Shown: positions 8,310 through 17,415, counted from the stretch's first letter. The stretch is 64,000 nt of DNA from Myxococcus virescens (GCF_900101905.1 NZ_FNAJ01000004.1:434001-498000), one strand, 5' to 3'. Made by a program: numbers and translations. The notes: generated from the sequence alone by a model not told the origin.

Positions 8310-8954
8310 GTGGACATGCCCGCGCCGTCCATCATCGACATCCTCCGCCACATCGCGCGTGAGGAGCCGTTGCAAGGGACGGTACGTGCGTTCCGAGGCC
8401 TCACCCGAGAGCACCTCGGGCAGCTCATTGAGGATGCCGCACAGCGGCTCGGCGGGATGTCGCCAGCCTCCGCTGCGTCGGCTCCGAGCACGCAGGTGCC
8501 GGCTGGGGCCATGAGCCCGCCGGTGGATGCGGCGCCCGCTTCCGAATCGCATCCGCGGCTGCGCGTCTATTCAGATGGCGCGGCGCGGGGCAATCCTGGG
8601 CCTGCAGGCGCGGGCGCGGTGCTGATGGACCCCGAGGGCAACGTGGTGGCCCGGCTCGGGCGGTTCCTGGGGCATCAGACCAACAACTGCGCGGAGTACA
8701 TGGGCCTGCTGCTGGGACTAAAGCATGCGCAGTCGCTGGGCGCGCGCGAGGTGGAAGTCTTCGCGGACAGCGAGCTGCTGATTCGTCAGCTCGGCGGGCG
8801 CTACCAGGTGAAGAGTCCGACGCTCAAGCCGCTGTACGAAGAGGCGCGGAAGCTGCTCAAGGGCTTCACGAAAGTGAAGCTGCATCACGTCCCCCGCGCA
8901 CAGAACGCCGAGGCGGATGAGATGAGCAACCGCGCCATCGACGAGCGGCTGTAG
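8310..8954 (+). CDS. rnhA: Ribonuclease HI
   Basis: Degrades the RNA strand of RNA/DNA hybrids. The 214-residue protein has an N-terminal extension of about 85 residues: a short helical region, then an Ala/Pro linker. The RNase H fold follows with all acidic catalytic positions: YSDGAARGNPG (first Asp), NNCAEYMGLLLGL (Glu), FADSELL (Asp) and NAEADEMSN (last Asp). The start is either GTG 8310 or ATG 8316; neither has a strong RBS. The helical extension differs from the hybrid-binding domain usual in eukaryotic-type RNase H1 and is unassigned. Confidence 0.9.
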   Translation: MDMPAPSIIDILRHIAREEPLQGTVRAFRGLTREHLGQLIEDAAQRLGGMSPASAASAPSTQVPAGAMSPPVDAAPASESHPRLRVYSDGAARGNPGPAGAGAVLMDPEGNVVARLGRFLGHQTNNCAEYMGLLLGLKHAQSLGAREVEVFADSELLIRQLGGRYQVKSPTLKPLYEEARKLLKGFTKVKLHHVPRAQNAEADEMSNRAIDERL

Positions 8955-8970
8955 CTCGCGACGGCGTGCG

Positions 8971-9888
8971 TTAGTCCTCGTCACCGAAGTAATCGAGGTC
9001 GAGCTTCTTCACCGTGTACGTCACGACCTCCGTGACTCCGACGCCGTGATCAATCATCAGCTTGGCGAGCTCGACGCCATTAATGAGGACGATCTTCTTC
9101 TCGATCTGCTTCACGTAGTCCCGCGCATCGCGGCTGAAGTCGGAAGTCGTGATGAGCACGCCCTTTCGCGCTCTCTGACCTTCCAAGCTTCCTGTGAACT
9201 CCTGAACCACAGGTCTGCCGACGTTTTTGGCCCATCGCTTCGCCTGGATGTAGACGACATCCAGCCCTAGGCGGTCCTCCTTGATGATGCCGTCGATGCC
9301 CTCGTCGCCACTCTGTCCAACAGCCTGCCCTGCATCCGTGCGGGAGCCGCCGTACCCCATGGCCACAAGCAGGTCGACAACCAGCTTCTCGAAGAACCTG
9401 GGGTCGCAAGCCTTGATGCGTTCGAGTAGTTCATCCGCGAGGCGCTTCCGCAGTTCTTGGTAGCTGTCTTCGAGAATCTCCTCTGGGGTTTCTGACGTTG
9501 CCGAGAGCGGAGGTACGGAGGGCTCCACATCAGCAGCATCGTGTCGGAGTGCCACGAAGGCGTTGTACTCAGGGAATTGCGCCAGGAACTTCAAATCGAT
9601 GCGACTCAGCCTGGCCTGCAGCGCCTCCCTACCGCGAGGGGTGATTCGGAAGCGCCCACGCCCGTTTGCCTCCAGAAGGCCTGCCTTCTGCAAATAGGTC
9701 TTCGCCCAGCCCACCCGGTTGTGGAGCTTCCGCTGGCGACCACTGGGGAGCATCTCATTGCGCTCTACATCAGTGACCTTGAACTCCACCGCAATGGCCT
9801 CGACAGCCTCGCGAAGCGTGTGGTCCTTGCCATCCTGGGCGAGCCTGAGGACCGGAAGCATCGCGCTCTGGAAGTCAGGGATAGTCAT
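8971..9888 (-). CDS. mrr: Mrr-type restriction endonuclease
   Basis: A 305-residue Mrr-family protein. An N-terminal winged-helix DNA-binding domain (about 1-90, ending GRGRFRITPRGREAL) and an acidic linker lead to the Mrr catalytic domain with PD-(D/E)xK-type residues: GDEGIDGII, then DVVYIQAKRW. Mrr enzymes cut methylated DNA. It starts 2 bases after the hsdS stop and is the last gene of the hsdRMS operon. Coupling an Mrr nuclease to a type I modification system implies that the two have compatible methylation sequences; that is inference. Confidence 0.9.
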   Translation of the reverse strand: MTIPDFQSAMLPVLRLAQDGKDHTLREAVEAIAVEFKVTDVERNEMLPSGRQRKLHNRVGWAKTYLQKAGLLEANGRGRFRITPRGREALQARLSRIDLKFLAQFPEYNAFVALRHDAADVEPSVPPLSATSETPEEILEDSYQELRKRLADELLERIKACDPRFFEKLVVDLLVAMGYGGSRTDAGQAVGQSGDEGIDGIIKEDRLGLDVVYIQAKRWAKNVGRPVVQEFTGSLEGQRARKGVLITTSDFSRDARDYVKQIEKKIVLINGVELAKLMIDHGVGVTEVVTYTVKKLDLDYFGDED

Positions 9889-9890
9889 GG

Positions 9891-11411
9891 TCAGGCAACT
9901 GTGGTCTCGCGGCGCCGCTTCGAACGGGCCGGCATCTGCTGTTGTTCGGCCATCTCTCGTTGGGCGCGGATGCGATCGATTAGTGCCGATGCCGGTTCGT
10001 CAGTAGGGTCCTGGGACACAAGTTCCCCTCGGAAAGCCTTGGCAAGAATTGATTGCTCAAACTTGTCGAACTGTTGACGCTGCTCGACGATCTGTACCTG
10101 CTCTGCGCGAGCAAGAGCGGCGGTTGCCCGTGTCACTATGAACTTCATCTCTTCCGCTGGCGCAATCGGGATGGCCAATCTGCGAACGTGCTCAATGTTC
10201 AAGCGCTGTACCGCGTTCCCGAACCTGAACTTGTCATACTGACTTCTAAGAGTAGAGGATAGAAGTGCAAGGCGAAGGTACTCACCTGATAGCCATTCAG
10301 GCGGCCGAAGCCGTGCGGATGACTGGGTGATGTTACCGCCGTCGAGTTCGTCCGGTACGACAATCACCTTGCCGATCGTGCCCACGATTGAAAGCACGAT
10401 GTCACCGCCTCGCAGGCTCGCCCTTTGGTACTGCGCCGCAATTGACGATGATGTTCTCTTCATGGACGTGAAGTCGATCGTCCCGTCGGAGTTCATGTCT
10501 ACGGGCCGGATATACGGAACGCCGCCCTGTACATCATCACCAGGGAGAATGATTCCGTAGACTACGGGTGCATCGAGCGGGCAAACCTCCTCGATTGAAG
10601 CCCAGGCCCAACCGCTGGGCAACGCCTGCAAGCCGCTGTCGTCGATCTGTGCCGGGGCCTCGTACTTCGTTTTCCATTGTTCGTCTTTCGGCACCTTGCC
10701 TTTGGCCTGCATCCGCTTCAGTTCTGCCTCTTCCCAGCGGTGACGGCGCTCGGTGCGGATCCGCTCCAGGAACTTCGAGGCGGGTTCCACATCGGGGTTC
10801 TTCTCTCGCCAATCCCGTGTCAGGTCGCCTCTGAACGCGGCTGCGAGCACCGATTGCCGGAACTGCTCCAGCAGCGAAGGAACGACATCCAGGGCACCCT
10901 TCGCCCGGCGGCTACGAGCCAGAAGGGCTTCGAGCTTGGCAACAATGCGACGCTGCTCGTTCCTTGGAGGTACGGGAACGTTGATCTTGCCAAGAGCAGT
11001 CTGGTTCACTTTGGGAAGGACTGTACGCCCCTGTTCAAGCGATACCCTCGCGGTGAATTCGTCCGACAGCAGCCATCGCAATAGGAACCCAGATTCGAGC
11101 CACGTGGACAATGGGTACATGTCCGCGCTGCAAAGTCCCTCGAAATCTGCAAGGACGGCCTTAGCGAGGTAAGGCCGAATCTTTGAATACAAAATCTGAC
11201 CAGAACGGAACCGATGCTTGGGACTGGTCACTTTGTCTGCAGCTACGGTCACATAAGGGAGCAGTCGCCCTGTCTTTGACTCGATGTGATTCGGCGCGAT
11301 GTGAGGGGCGTCTGGAAAGTCCCTAGGGTCAACAAGATTTGACTCGATAGACACCACATCATCGAACGGAACCCACATCCATCCTGGCGGCAGAGGTCGA
11401 AGGCCTTTCAT
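9891..11411 (-). CDS. hsdS: Type I restriction-modification specificity subunit
   Basis: A 506-residue S subunit that sets the DNA target of the HsdM and HsdR complex. It has two target-recognition domains, each opened by a typical LPxGW element (LPPGWMWVPFDDV near the start, LPSGWAWASIEEV near residue 260). Each is followed by conserved helices (RIVAKLEALLARSRRAK and the EQSILAKAFRGEL-type segment). The ATG overlaps the hsdM stop (ATGA). The internal part is visibly lower in GC than its neighbours, as expected for a fast-changing acquired specificity gene. Confidence 0.93.
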   Translation of the reverse strand: MKGLRPLPPGWMWVPFDDVVSIESNLVDPRDFPDAPHIAPNHIESKTGRLLPYVTVAADKVTSPKHRFRSGQILYSKIRPYLAKAVLADFEGLCSADMYPLSTWLESGFLLRWLLSDEFTARVSLEQGRTVLPKVNQTALGKINVPVPPRNEQRRIVAKLEALLARSRRAKGALDVVPSLLEQFRQSVLAAAFRGDLTRDWREKNPDVEPASKFLERIRTERRHRWEEAELKRMQAKGKVPKDEQWKTKYEAPAQIDDSGLQALPSGWAWASIEEVCPLDAPVVYGIILPGDDVQGGVPYIRPVDMNSDGTIDFTSMKRTSSSIAAQYQRASLRGGDIVLSIVGTIGKVIVVPDELDGGNITQSSARLRPPEWLSGEYLRLALLSSTLRSQYDKFRFGNAVQRLNIEHVRRLAIPIAPAEEMKFIVTRATAALARAEQVQIVEQRQQFDKFEQSILAKAFRGELVSQDPTDEPASALIDRIRAQREMAEQQQMPARSKRRRETTVA

Positions 11412-12850
11412 TTCGTCTCCATCGAATCAGCCTCCAGAAGTGAACCCAGTTCGCCAATATGCATCAATGCCGTCTGGAGTTGCTGGCGGATCTCTTCGGC
11501 TAACACCGCTGGCTCTGGTAGGTCATCACCGTTGCCTTGCCCCTCATCCTTGAGCCAGAGCACGTCCAGGTTGTCGCCCCGGGTCTTGATCTCCTCACGC
11601 GAGAACTTCCGAAACCGACCTTCGGCGCCCTGGTCCTTGCGCCTGCTCTTGCCGTAGGCATCGGCCCCGAACGCCTTCTCGAAGTCCGTGAAGTGCTCTC
11701 GCAGAAACGGCGTTCGCTTCCCGTAGGCGGGAGCATTGGTCCGCATGTCGTAAAACCAGACGGCCTTCGTGTTGCCCTTGTCGGTCTGGCCACGGGTAAA
11801 GAACAGCACGTTGGTCTTCACTCCCTGCGCGTAGAAGATGCCCGTCGGCAGTCGCAGGACGGTATGCAGGTCGCACTTGTCCATGAGGTCGGCGCGGATC
11901 TCCTGGCCGACGTTTTCCTCAAAGAGCACGTTGTCTGGGACAACGATGGCCGCGCGACCAGCGGACTTCAGGCCCCGATAGACATGTTCCAGGAACGCGA
12001 GCTGCTTGTTCGAGGTCGGGAACGTGAAATCGTCGCGCTCGGGTTTGCCGCCGCCCTTCTTGGTTCCAAACGGCGGGTTCGTGATGATGATGTCTGCCCT
12101 CGGCAAGTCGCGCCCGACTGGCGAGAGCGTGTCGCCGAGGATCAGCTCACCCTCGAGGCCATGCAACGCCATGTTCATCAGGGCCAGACGACGGGTCTCC
12201 GGAACAAGTTCCACCCCGTAGAACGCCTTCTTCCGCTGGAACTCCTGCCGCTTTGGATCGGCGAGGTCGAAGTAGTTGTCGGTCTGGGCGCGGACGTACC
12301 TGTCGGCGGCGATCAGGAACCCGCCCGTGCCAGCGGCAGGGTCCTGCACGGTCTCACCGGGCTGCGGCTTCAGCACGGAGACGATCGCGTCCACGAGGGG
12401 CCTGGGCGTGAAGTACTGCCCCGCCCCGGACTTCACCTCGGTGGCGTTCTTCTCCAGGAGTCCTTCATAGAGGTCCCCCAAGTTCTCCCGATCCACCCCG
12501 TACCAATCGAGTGCATCAAGGGCCTTCACGAGCGCGTTCAGGTTCTTCGGGTGGCGAAGAGCCGTACTTGCGTTCGCGTAGATGTCCTGGACGCGCGTGC
12601 TTCCATGGGTGCCGAGATGGAGGAGTAGTTCTCGGTAGAACCGCAACTGCTCCATGCCCTCTCGCCGGGCAAGGTCATCCCAACGGTATCCCTTGGGGAG
12701 CTGCTCCTCCCGCTTCGTCTCCTTCGCCATCTTCAAGAACAGCACGAAGGCCAGCTCGGCAACGTACTGGTGGTAGGTGACTCCGTCCTCGCGGAGGAGC
12801 GAGCAGAGGTTCCAAAGCTTCTGTACAAGGTCGTTCGCGTTCGTATTCAT
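11408..12850 (-). CDS. hsdM: Type I restriction-modification N6-adenine methyltransferase
   Basis: A 480-residue M subunit that methylates adenine at the HsdS-defined sites using S-adenosylmethionine. The N-terminal helical domain (1-about 130, EDGVTYHQYVAELAFVLFLK) precedes the methylase core. That core carries the AdoMet motif DPAAGTGGF (170-178) and the catalytic NPPFG (258-262). Its ATG overlaps the hsdR stop in an ATGA, and its own stop overlaps hsdS in the same way, so all three are translationally coupled. Length is normal for the family. Confidence 0.95.
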   Translation of the reverse strand: MNTNANDLVQKLWNLCSLLREDGVTYHQYVAELAFVLFLKMAKETKREEQLPKGYRWDDLARREGMEQLRFYRELLLHLGTHGSTRVQDIYANASTALRHPKNLNALVKALDALDWYGVDRENLGDLYEGLLEKNATEVKSGAGQYFTPRPLVDAIVSVLKPQPGETVQDPAAGTGGFLIAADRYVRAQTDNYFDLADPKRQEFQRKKAFYGVELVPETRRLALMNMALHGLEGELILGDTLSPVGRDLPRADIIITNPPFGTKKGGGKPERDDFTFPTSNKQLAFLEHVYRGLKSAGRAAIVVPDNVLFEENVGQEIRADLMDKCDLHTVLRLPTGIFYAQGVKTNVLFFTRGQTDKGNTKAVWFYDMRTNAPAYGKRTPFLREHFTDFEKAFGADAYGKSRRKDQGAEGRFRKFSREEIKTRGDNLDVLWLKDEGQGNGDDLPEPAVLAEEIRQQLQTALMHIGELGSLLEADSMETK

Positions 12851-15800
12851 CCCGTCGCCTTGTCACCTTGTTGCCAGAGGGCGGCGCTCAAGTCAGCAAG
12901 GACCTGTTCCAGCCGGCCCTCGAAGACCTTGTTGATGTGGCCAAAGCCGCCGCTGGCCTCGAACTGACCTCGGTCGAGTGCCTCCTTGTCCATGACGGTC
13001 TCGACCTTGAGCTGCTTGGCGATCCGCTCCAGCCACTTCCGTTGCGGCGGCGTCCAGGACTTCGACTCCAGCACCTTGCGGAGGGCACGATCCACACGCT
13101 CGGAGTACGGAACCAGCGCTTCTCCCAACGCCCGCTGGCGAATGAAGCCAATGATGGAGGCAGCGATGTCCTGGTTCGTCATGTCTCTCCAGGCTGTCTG
13201 GAGCGAGGTCTCGTTGTAGCCCGCGCTGTCGAGCGCGAGCTTGAGCTCCTTGAGCTGCTGCCGCGTCAGCTCGCGAGGGCGCTGGCAGACCACCATCAGC
13301 GCCGGCAACACGTTCTGGTTCTCCCGGATGAAGGTCTCGAACTCGTCCAGGTAGTCCTTCGGTCTTACACGGCCCGGCCCATAGCCCCGCTCCACGGCCC
13401 TCAGGCTGTCCTCATGGCTGCTCACGTAAAGACGCGGCCCTGGGCCCGTCGTGGCGTCGAGGACTTCTCCAATCTGCTGGTGCGCCGAGAACCAGGCGGC
13501 CACTTCGGCTGGGGACTTCTCGCGGAGCAGGGTCAACAGGTCAGCGACGGGCATTCCAGCCGCTGCCTCGAAGGAGTCTGCGGACGCCCCCTCCAAGAGG
13601 CGGCGCTTGCGCCGCAGCTTCACCACGAGTTGATCGATGACCTGCCGTTGTGAGGACTCCTCCTTGAGACGAAGCACTTCCTCGATGAGCCGAGCGAATG
13701 TGAAGGACGGGTTCACGACGACGGGCTTCATCGACGTGAATGGCTCCAGCGCATCGTAAAGCTCCACGGCGTCGAAAATCCGGAACACCTCCTTGCCGAT
13801 ATCGTCGCAGCGGCGAGTGCCACGCCCCAGCATCTGTTCGTACAGGATGCGGCTCTTCACCCTCCGCAGGAACACGAGGTTCACGATGGGCGGCACGTCG
13901 ATGCCCGTGGTGAGCAAGTCCACGGTGACGGCAATGCTCGGTTGCTTCTCATTCTTGAAGCGGCGGATGAGCTGAAGCGGCTTGTCCGAGCTGCCGGTGA
14001 TCTTCATCACGGCGTTGTCATCGACGCCGCCATATTGCGCGTCCAGCGCCTTCTTCAACGCCGCGACCACGATGTCCGCGTGCTGGTCCGTGGCGCAGAA
14101 GACCAAGGTCTTTCCGTCAGCGGAAGGCTCAATCTGCCGGGCCAGCTCCTCGCAGACCACCCGGTTGAAGTTCTCTGTGACGACCCGCGTGTTGAACGAC
14201 TCCACATCGAAGGACAGCTCGTCCTTCACGTGAATGAGATCGAGCTGCTGGGTCTCGGTGTTGTAGGCCGGAACCTCCTCCCCCACGGCCCAGTGGATGC
14301 CTCCGTCGGAGAGCTCCGTGCTGATGCGGATCGGCGGCTCATGGTCCACGAGCCAGCCATCGATGACGGCTTCCGGGTAGCTATACGTGTACACCGGCGC
14401 GCCGAAGATCTGCGTGGTGTGCAGCGCCGGCGTCGCCGTCAGACCAATCTTCACGGCGTCGAAGTAGTCGAGGACGCGACGGTACGTGCTGATGTAGTCA
14501 TCCTGGCTTCGGAAGCTCAGCTCCGCGTCGCTCATCTCCCGGTCAAGCGTGTAGCCACGATGGCACTCGTCCACGACGATACAGTCGTAGTCGTCCACCG
14601 TTAGCCGCTCCGCGTCGTCGCTGTAGAGGAGCCGCTTCACCATCCCCTGGACCGTGGCGAAGTGGAGCTTCGTCTCGGGGTCCGGCCGGACATCCTCAAG
14701 GCCCTTCACGTTGAAGATGTCGGTGAAAGTTTGAAGGCCCTCCAGGCGCGCGTGTTTGAAGGCATTGATGGCCTGCTCGCCGAGCGCACTTCTGTCCACG
14801 AGGAAGAGCACCCGGCGGAAGCGCCGCGTCTTCACGAGCCGATAGACGAGCCCGATGAACGTGCGCGTCTTTCCGGTGCCAGTGGCCATGGCAATCAGGC
14901 AGTCACGGCGCCCCGTCTCAAGGGCGGCTTCGACGGCATGAATCGCCTTGACCTGATAGTCGCGCAAGCCAAGGTAGTGGCTCGGCTCGGAGCGAAGCGC
15001 CGCCTCGGAAGACTCCCGGTCCTGTTGGAGGAGTTCACGAAGCCCTGAAGGCGAGTACCAACCGACAAGCGCCCGGGGGTGGTTGGTCGGGCGCCGCGCA
15101 TCGAGGAAGTGAATGCCACTCTTCGTTTCGAGCTGGCGCAGATACGGCCTGCCGTTCGTCGCGAAGAGGAACGGCACCCGGTACTTGCCCCAAGGGCCAT
15201 CGGGCGGTGCCTCTTCCCCCTGGCGCTGGTACCCCTCGCTGTACCGCTTCGCCTGCTGGACAGCGCCTGCAACATCCTTCCCGCGACGCTTGGCTTCGAC
15301 CACGGCCAGGACCTCAAGACCGTGGAAGAGAACGTAATCCGCGGGTCCGCTCTGGGTTGGCCACTCCGCGATGGCCAGGTTGCGTCCGCGCTGCGGCCGG
15401 GCGCCGGCCTTGAACGTGAGGTTCTGGGAGTCAGCCTCCCAGCCCACCTGACGCAACTGTTCGTCGATGAGCTGCCGCGTGTCGGCCTCATCCAGGTCCA
15501 GGGAGGCACCTGCGGCCTGCGCCTGTTGGACCATGAGATCGAGCTGCCGCGTGGGCGTCGCTTCGGCCTGAATTTGAGCCGCGTCGAGGCGCCCCTTGAG
15601 CTTCGCTTCCGCCTCCTCCGCGAGCGCCTGCCAAACCTCGCGATCTTCCGCGTCTCTCCGAGCCCGCTCTTCGGCACTGAGGCGCCGCCTGGACTCTTCA
15701 GCGGCGGCGGCCTGGGCGGCTTCCGCACCCAGTTTGGCCTGGGCGAGCTCAGACCGAAGCCGCTCGAGTTCTTGAGCGAGGGCCTTGGTCTCCAGCGTCG

Positions 15801-16233
15801 GGTCAGGTGGAGGAATGAACGGCCCAGGGCTGAACCCGCGGTCATCACCGAAACTCCGGTGGAACCAGATGGCCAGTGCGCGGGCGAGCTTCAACCCGTG
15901 GAGGGCCTGGCTGTGCGTCCCGCGAACTTCGTGTGCGGCGGCGTTACCGGTCCGGCGAAGGTCGTGGAGAACCTGACGAACCTCGGCGGTCAACGCACCG
16001 CGCGAGTCGAGGGCTCGGATGAGGTCCACCTGGCTCTGATTCGAGGAAGCGAGCAGGCCAAGGTTCGCAGCGGCTCGTTGCGCGAGCACCTCCGCGAATT
16101 GCCTGAGCTTCATCAGACACGTGGTGGGGTCCTCGGTGAAGTACCTCTCTGCTTGCGCCCCAAGCGCGACGAGCAGGGGATCATGGGACCGCAAGAACTC
16201 GAAGTTCGAGGAGCGCGGCTGGAGAGCGGACAC
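12847..16233 (-). CDS. hsdR: Type I restriction endonuclease/translocase subunit
   Basis: A 1128-residue R subunit of the EcoEI-like group. The N-terminal part (about 15-130) resembles DUF4145, a domain often fused to HsdR. An Ala/Glu/Arg coiled coil follows (about 145-225). The PD-(D/E)xK nuclease module shows VLFHGLEVLAVVEAKRRG (EAK at 313-315). The SF2 translocase has Walker A ATGTGKT (450-456) and a DECH box (VVDECHRGY), and the EcoEI-type C-terminal domain follows. The start is a GTG at 16233 with AAGGGG almost adjacent. First gene of hsdR-hsdM-hsdS-mrr. It cuts unmodified DNA after translocation. Confidence 0.95.
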   Translation of the reverse strand: MSALQPRSSNFEFLRSHDPLLVALGAQAERYFTEDPTTCLMKLRQFAEVLAQRAAANLGLLASSNQSQVDLIRALDSRGALTAEVRQVLHDLRRTGNAAAHEVRGTHSQALHGLKLARALAIWFHRSFGDDRGFSPGPFIPPPDPTLETKALAQELERLRSELAQAKLGAEAAQAAAAEESRRRLSAEERARRDAEDREVWQALAEEAEAKLKGRLDAAQIQAEATPTRQLDLMVQQAQAAGASLDLDEADTRQLIDEQLRQVGWEADSQNLTFKAGARPQRGRNLAIAEWPTQSGPADYVLFHGLEVLAVVEAKRRGKDVAGAVQQAKRYSEGYQRQGEEAPPDGPWGKYRVPFLFATNGRPYLRQLETKSGIHFLDARRPTNHPRALVGWYSPSGLRELLQQDRESSEAALRSEPSHYLGLRDYQVKAIHAVEAALETGRRDCLIAMATGTGKTRTFIGLVYRLVKTRRFRRVLFLVDRSALGEQAINAFKHARLEGLQTFTDIFNVKGLEDVRPDPETKLHFATVQGMVKRLLYSDDAERLTVDDYDCIVVDECHRGYTLDREMSDAELSFRSQDDYISTYRRVLDYFDAVKIGLTATPALHTTQIFGAPVYTYSYPEAVIDGWLVDHEPPIRISTELSDGGIHWAVGEEVPAYNTETQQLDLIHVKDELSFDVESFNTRVVTENFNRVVCEELARQIEPSADGKTLVFCATDQHADIVVAALKKALDAQYGGVDDNAVMKITGSSDKPLQLIRRFKNEKQPSIAVTVDLLTTGIDVPPIVNLVFLRRVKSRILYEQMLGRGTRRCDDIGKEVFRIFDAVELYDALEPFTSMKPVVVNPSFTFARLIEEVLRLKEESSQRQVIDQLVVKLRRKRRLLEGASADSFEAAAGMPVADLLTLLREKSPAEVAAWFSAHQQIGEVLDATTGPGPRLYVSSHEDSLRAVERGYGPGRVRPKDYLDEFETFIRENQNVLPALMVVCQRPRELTRQQLKELKLALDSAGYNETSLQTAWRDMTNQDIAASIIGFIRQRALGEALVPYSERVDRALRKVLESKSWTPPQRKWLERIAKQLKVETVMDKEALDRGQFEASGGFGHINKVFEGRLEQVLADLSAALWQQGDKATG

Positions 16234-16394
16234 CCCTTGAGTCTAATCCCAACCGAATTTTCTCGAACTACTCGTTTTGAGACGGGTCACAACTACCCCT
16301 CCAGTCCCATTCCCCTCACAACGGCATGCGGCCTCATCGCCCACCCTCGCGGCCATTTCTCCGCGCGATGCGGCCGGAGGGTTCGCTCACCGCG

Positions 16395-16532
16395 ATGGCT
16401 CCCTCGCGTAGCGCATCCGTGCACAACAACAGCAACCTGCAATCGGTGGTGTCGCAGGTGTCCGCCGTGGTGGGGCGCGCCGAGGCGCCGCCCGTGGAGC
16501 CGGCTCCGCCTGGAGCTGGTGGCGGCACCTGA
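16395..16532 (+). CDS. Possible 45-residue small protein
   Basis: A short frame reading MAPSRSASVHNNSNLQSVVSQ and ending in an Ala/Pro/Gly-rich tail. It is divergent from hsdR and is followed at once by a strong hairpin terminator, which is the main reason to list it. GGAGGG lies 13 bases before the ATG, a long spacing. No domain is recognised. It could equally be the decayed end of a larger gene lost when the hsd operon arrived. The 160 bases before it (16234-16394) hold only AT-richer sequence that presumably carries the hsdR promoter. Confidence 0.3.
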   Translation: MAPSRSASVHNNSNLQSVVSQVSAVVGRAEAPPVEPAPPGAGGGT

Positions 16533-16538
16533 GTACGG

Positions 16539-16570
16539 CGGGGGCGCGGCGTCAGTCGCGCCCCCGTTGT
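16539..16570 (+). terminator. Strong hairpin terminator
   Basis: CGGGGGCGCG (16539-16548) and CGCGCCCCCG (16557-16566) form a perfect 10-base-pair stem with an 8-base loop, followed by TTGT. It begins 7 bases after the stop of the small frame at 16530-16532. Confidence 0.75.
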
Positions 16571-16572
16571 CA

Positions 16573-16950
16573 TTACGGCTCGTCGAGTGCGTCGAGCTGA
16601 ATCTGGGCTTGTTCGCGGTAGAGCGGCACGACCTCGACATCCAGCAGTGCCAGCAAAGGCGCGCGTGCGGCGTCACGGTCGCCAGCCTCTTCGTGCTTCC
16701 TTGCTTCAATGAGCGCACGCGACAGGCGTCGCGAGCCGACACGGATACGCTTCGCAATCTCCTTGAGCAACGCAGCGGCGCTCACGTCGCCTTGCAGTGC
16801 GCTGGCTGCTTCTTCGGGCGCGATGGCCACCTCGGCTGCTGTGTCCCGTAGCAACGCGCGGGTTTCGTCCGTGAGAGCGAGTGGCTCCCCTAAGTCGGCA
16901 ACCCGGTGATTCAGCTCCCAGATTTGGTTCCAAAATTCATATTCCGGCAT
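16573..16950 (-). CDS. DUSAM domain protein
   Basis: A 125-residue protein matching the myxobacterial DUSAM (TIGR02267-type) paralogous family. It opens with FWNQIWELNHRVADLGEPLAL and continues with TRALLRDTAAEVAI, RIRVGSRRLSRAL and ARAPLLALLDVEVVPLYREQAQIQLD. All predicted secondary structure is helical, and there is no signal peptide, so it is cytoplasmic. Function unknown. It starts 9 bases after the stop of a Cys-rich lipoprotein gene on the same strand, so the two form a likely pair. A truncated second copy lies at 19653-19869. Confidence 0.75.
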   Translation of the reverse strand: MPEYEFWNQIWELNHRVADLGEPLALTDETRALLRDTAAEVAIAPEEAASALQGDVSAAALLKEIAKRIRVGSRRLSRALIEARKHEEAGDRDAARAPLLALLDVEVVPLYREQAQIQLDALDEP

Positions 16951-16959
16951 GTGGGGGCC

Positions 16960-17415
16960 CTATCTGCGCTTGCGGCATTCGTGGAATGGCCACTGCTTCT
17001 GTCCTTCACACAGTCGAAAACACGCGTAGCAGTCGCCCTGCCAACGCGGCTTCTTCTCGTCTCGGCAGGCGACGTAGGTGTTGATGCAGTGCTCCTTCCA
17101 TCCGTCGTCGGCGTCATCGTCCTCTTCCTCTTCTGCCTTCTCATTCGCGCGCTTCATGGCGGCATCCATGGTCCCCACGTAAGCGGCGGCCTCGGCTGCC
17201 GTGAGGCCGCACGCATCGGGCACGCCCGGGTTGCGCTGGATGCAGCACGAGACGGTGTCAGTGCAGGACGCCAGCGCGTAGGCGTCGCGACGGCCCATGT
17301 CGCGGCGACCAACGGTGCCGGTGGCGCTGCTGGAGCAGCCCAGCGACATGGCGGCCAAGAGGCACATCAGGCCAGGTGCGGCGTTCTGTTTTCGCATGGT
17401 GCGAGGCCTGCTCAT
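16960..17415 (-). CDS. Cysteine-rich lipoprotein
   Basis: A 151-residue protein from the ATG at 17415 (GGAG just upstream), or 145 residues from the ATG at 17397. The signal sequence ends in a lipobox (MSLGC). The mature part holds many cysteines in fixed-looking groups (CTDTVSCC, DACGL, HCINTY, ACRD, CYACFRLCEG, HECRK), separated by a very acidic run (EKAEEEEDDDADD). The pattern suggests a disulfide-stabilised domain outside the cytoplasm. No enzymatic motif is seen. It is followed by the DUSAM gene. Sit-type lipoprotein toxins of myxobacteria are similarly lipidated, but I see no toxin domain here, so that link is speculation. Confidence 0.65.
   Translation of the reverse strand: MSRPRTMRKQNAAPGLMCLLAAMSLGCSSSATGTVGRRDMGRRDAYALASCTDTVSCCIQRNPGVPDACGLTAAEAAAYVGTMDAAMKRANEKAEEEEDDDADDGWKEHCINTYVACRDEKKPRWQGDCYACFRLCEGQKQWPFHECRKRR

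Noticed and set aside
9900-11400. Lower GC region as a possible prophage or IS element
   Set aside because: It is explained by hsdS. No transposase, integrase, terminal inverted repeats or target duplications were seen.
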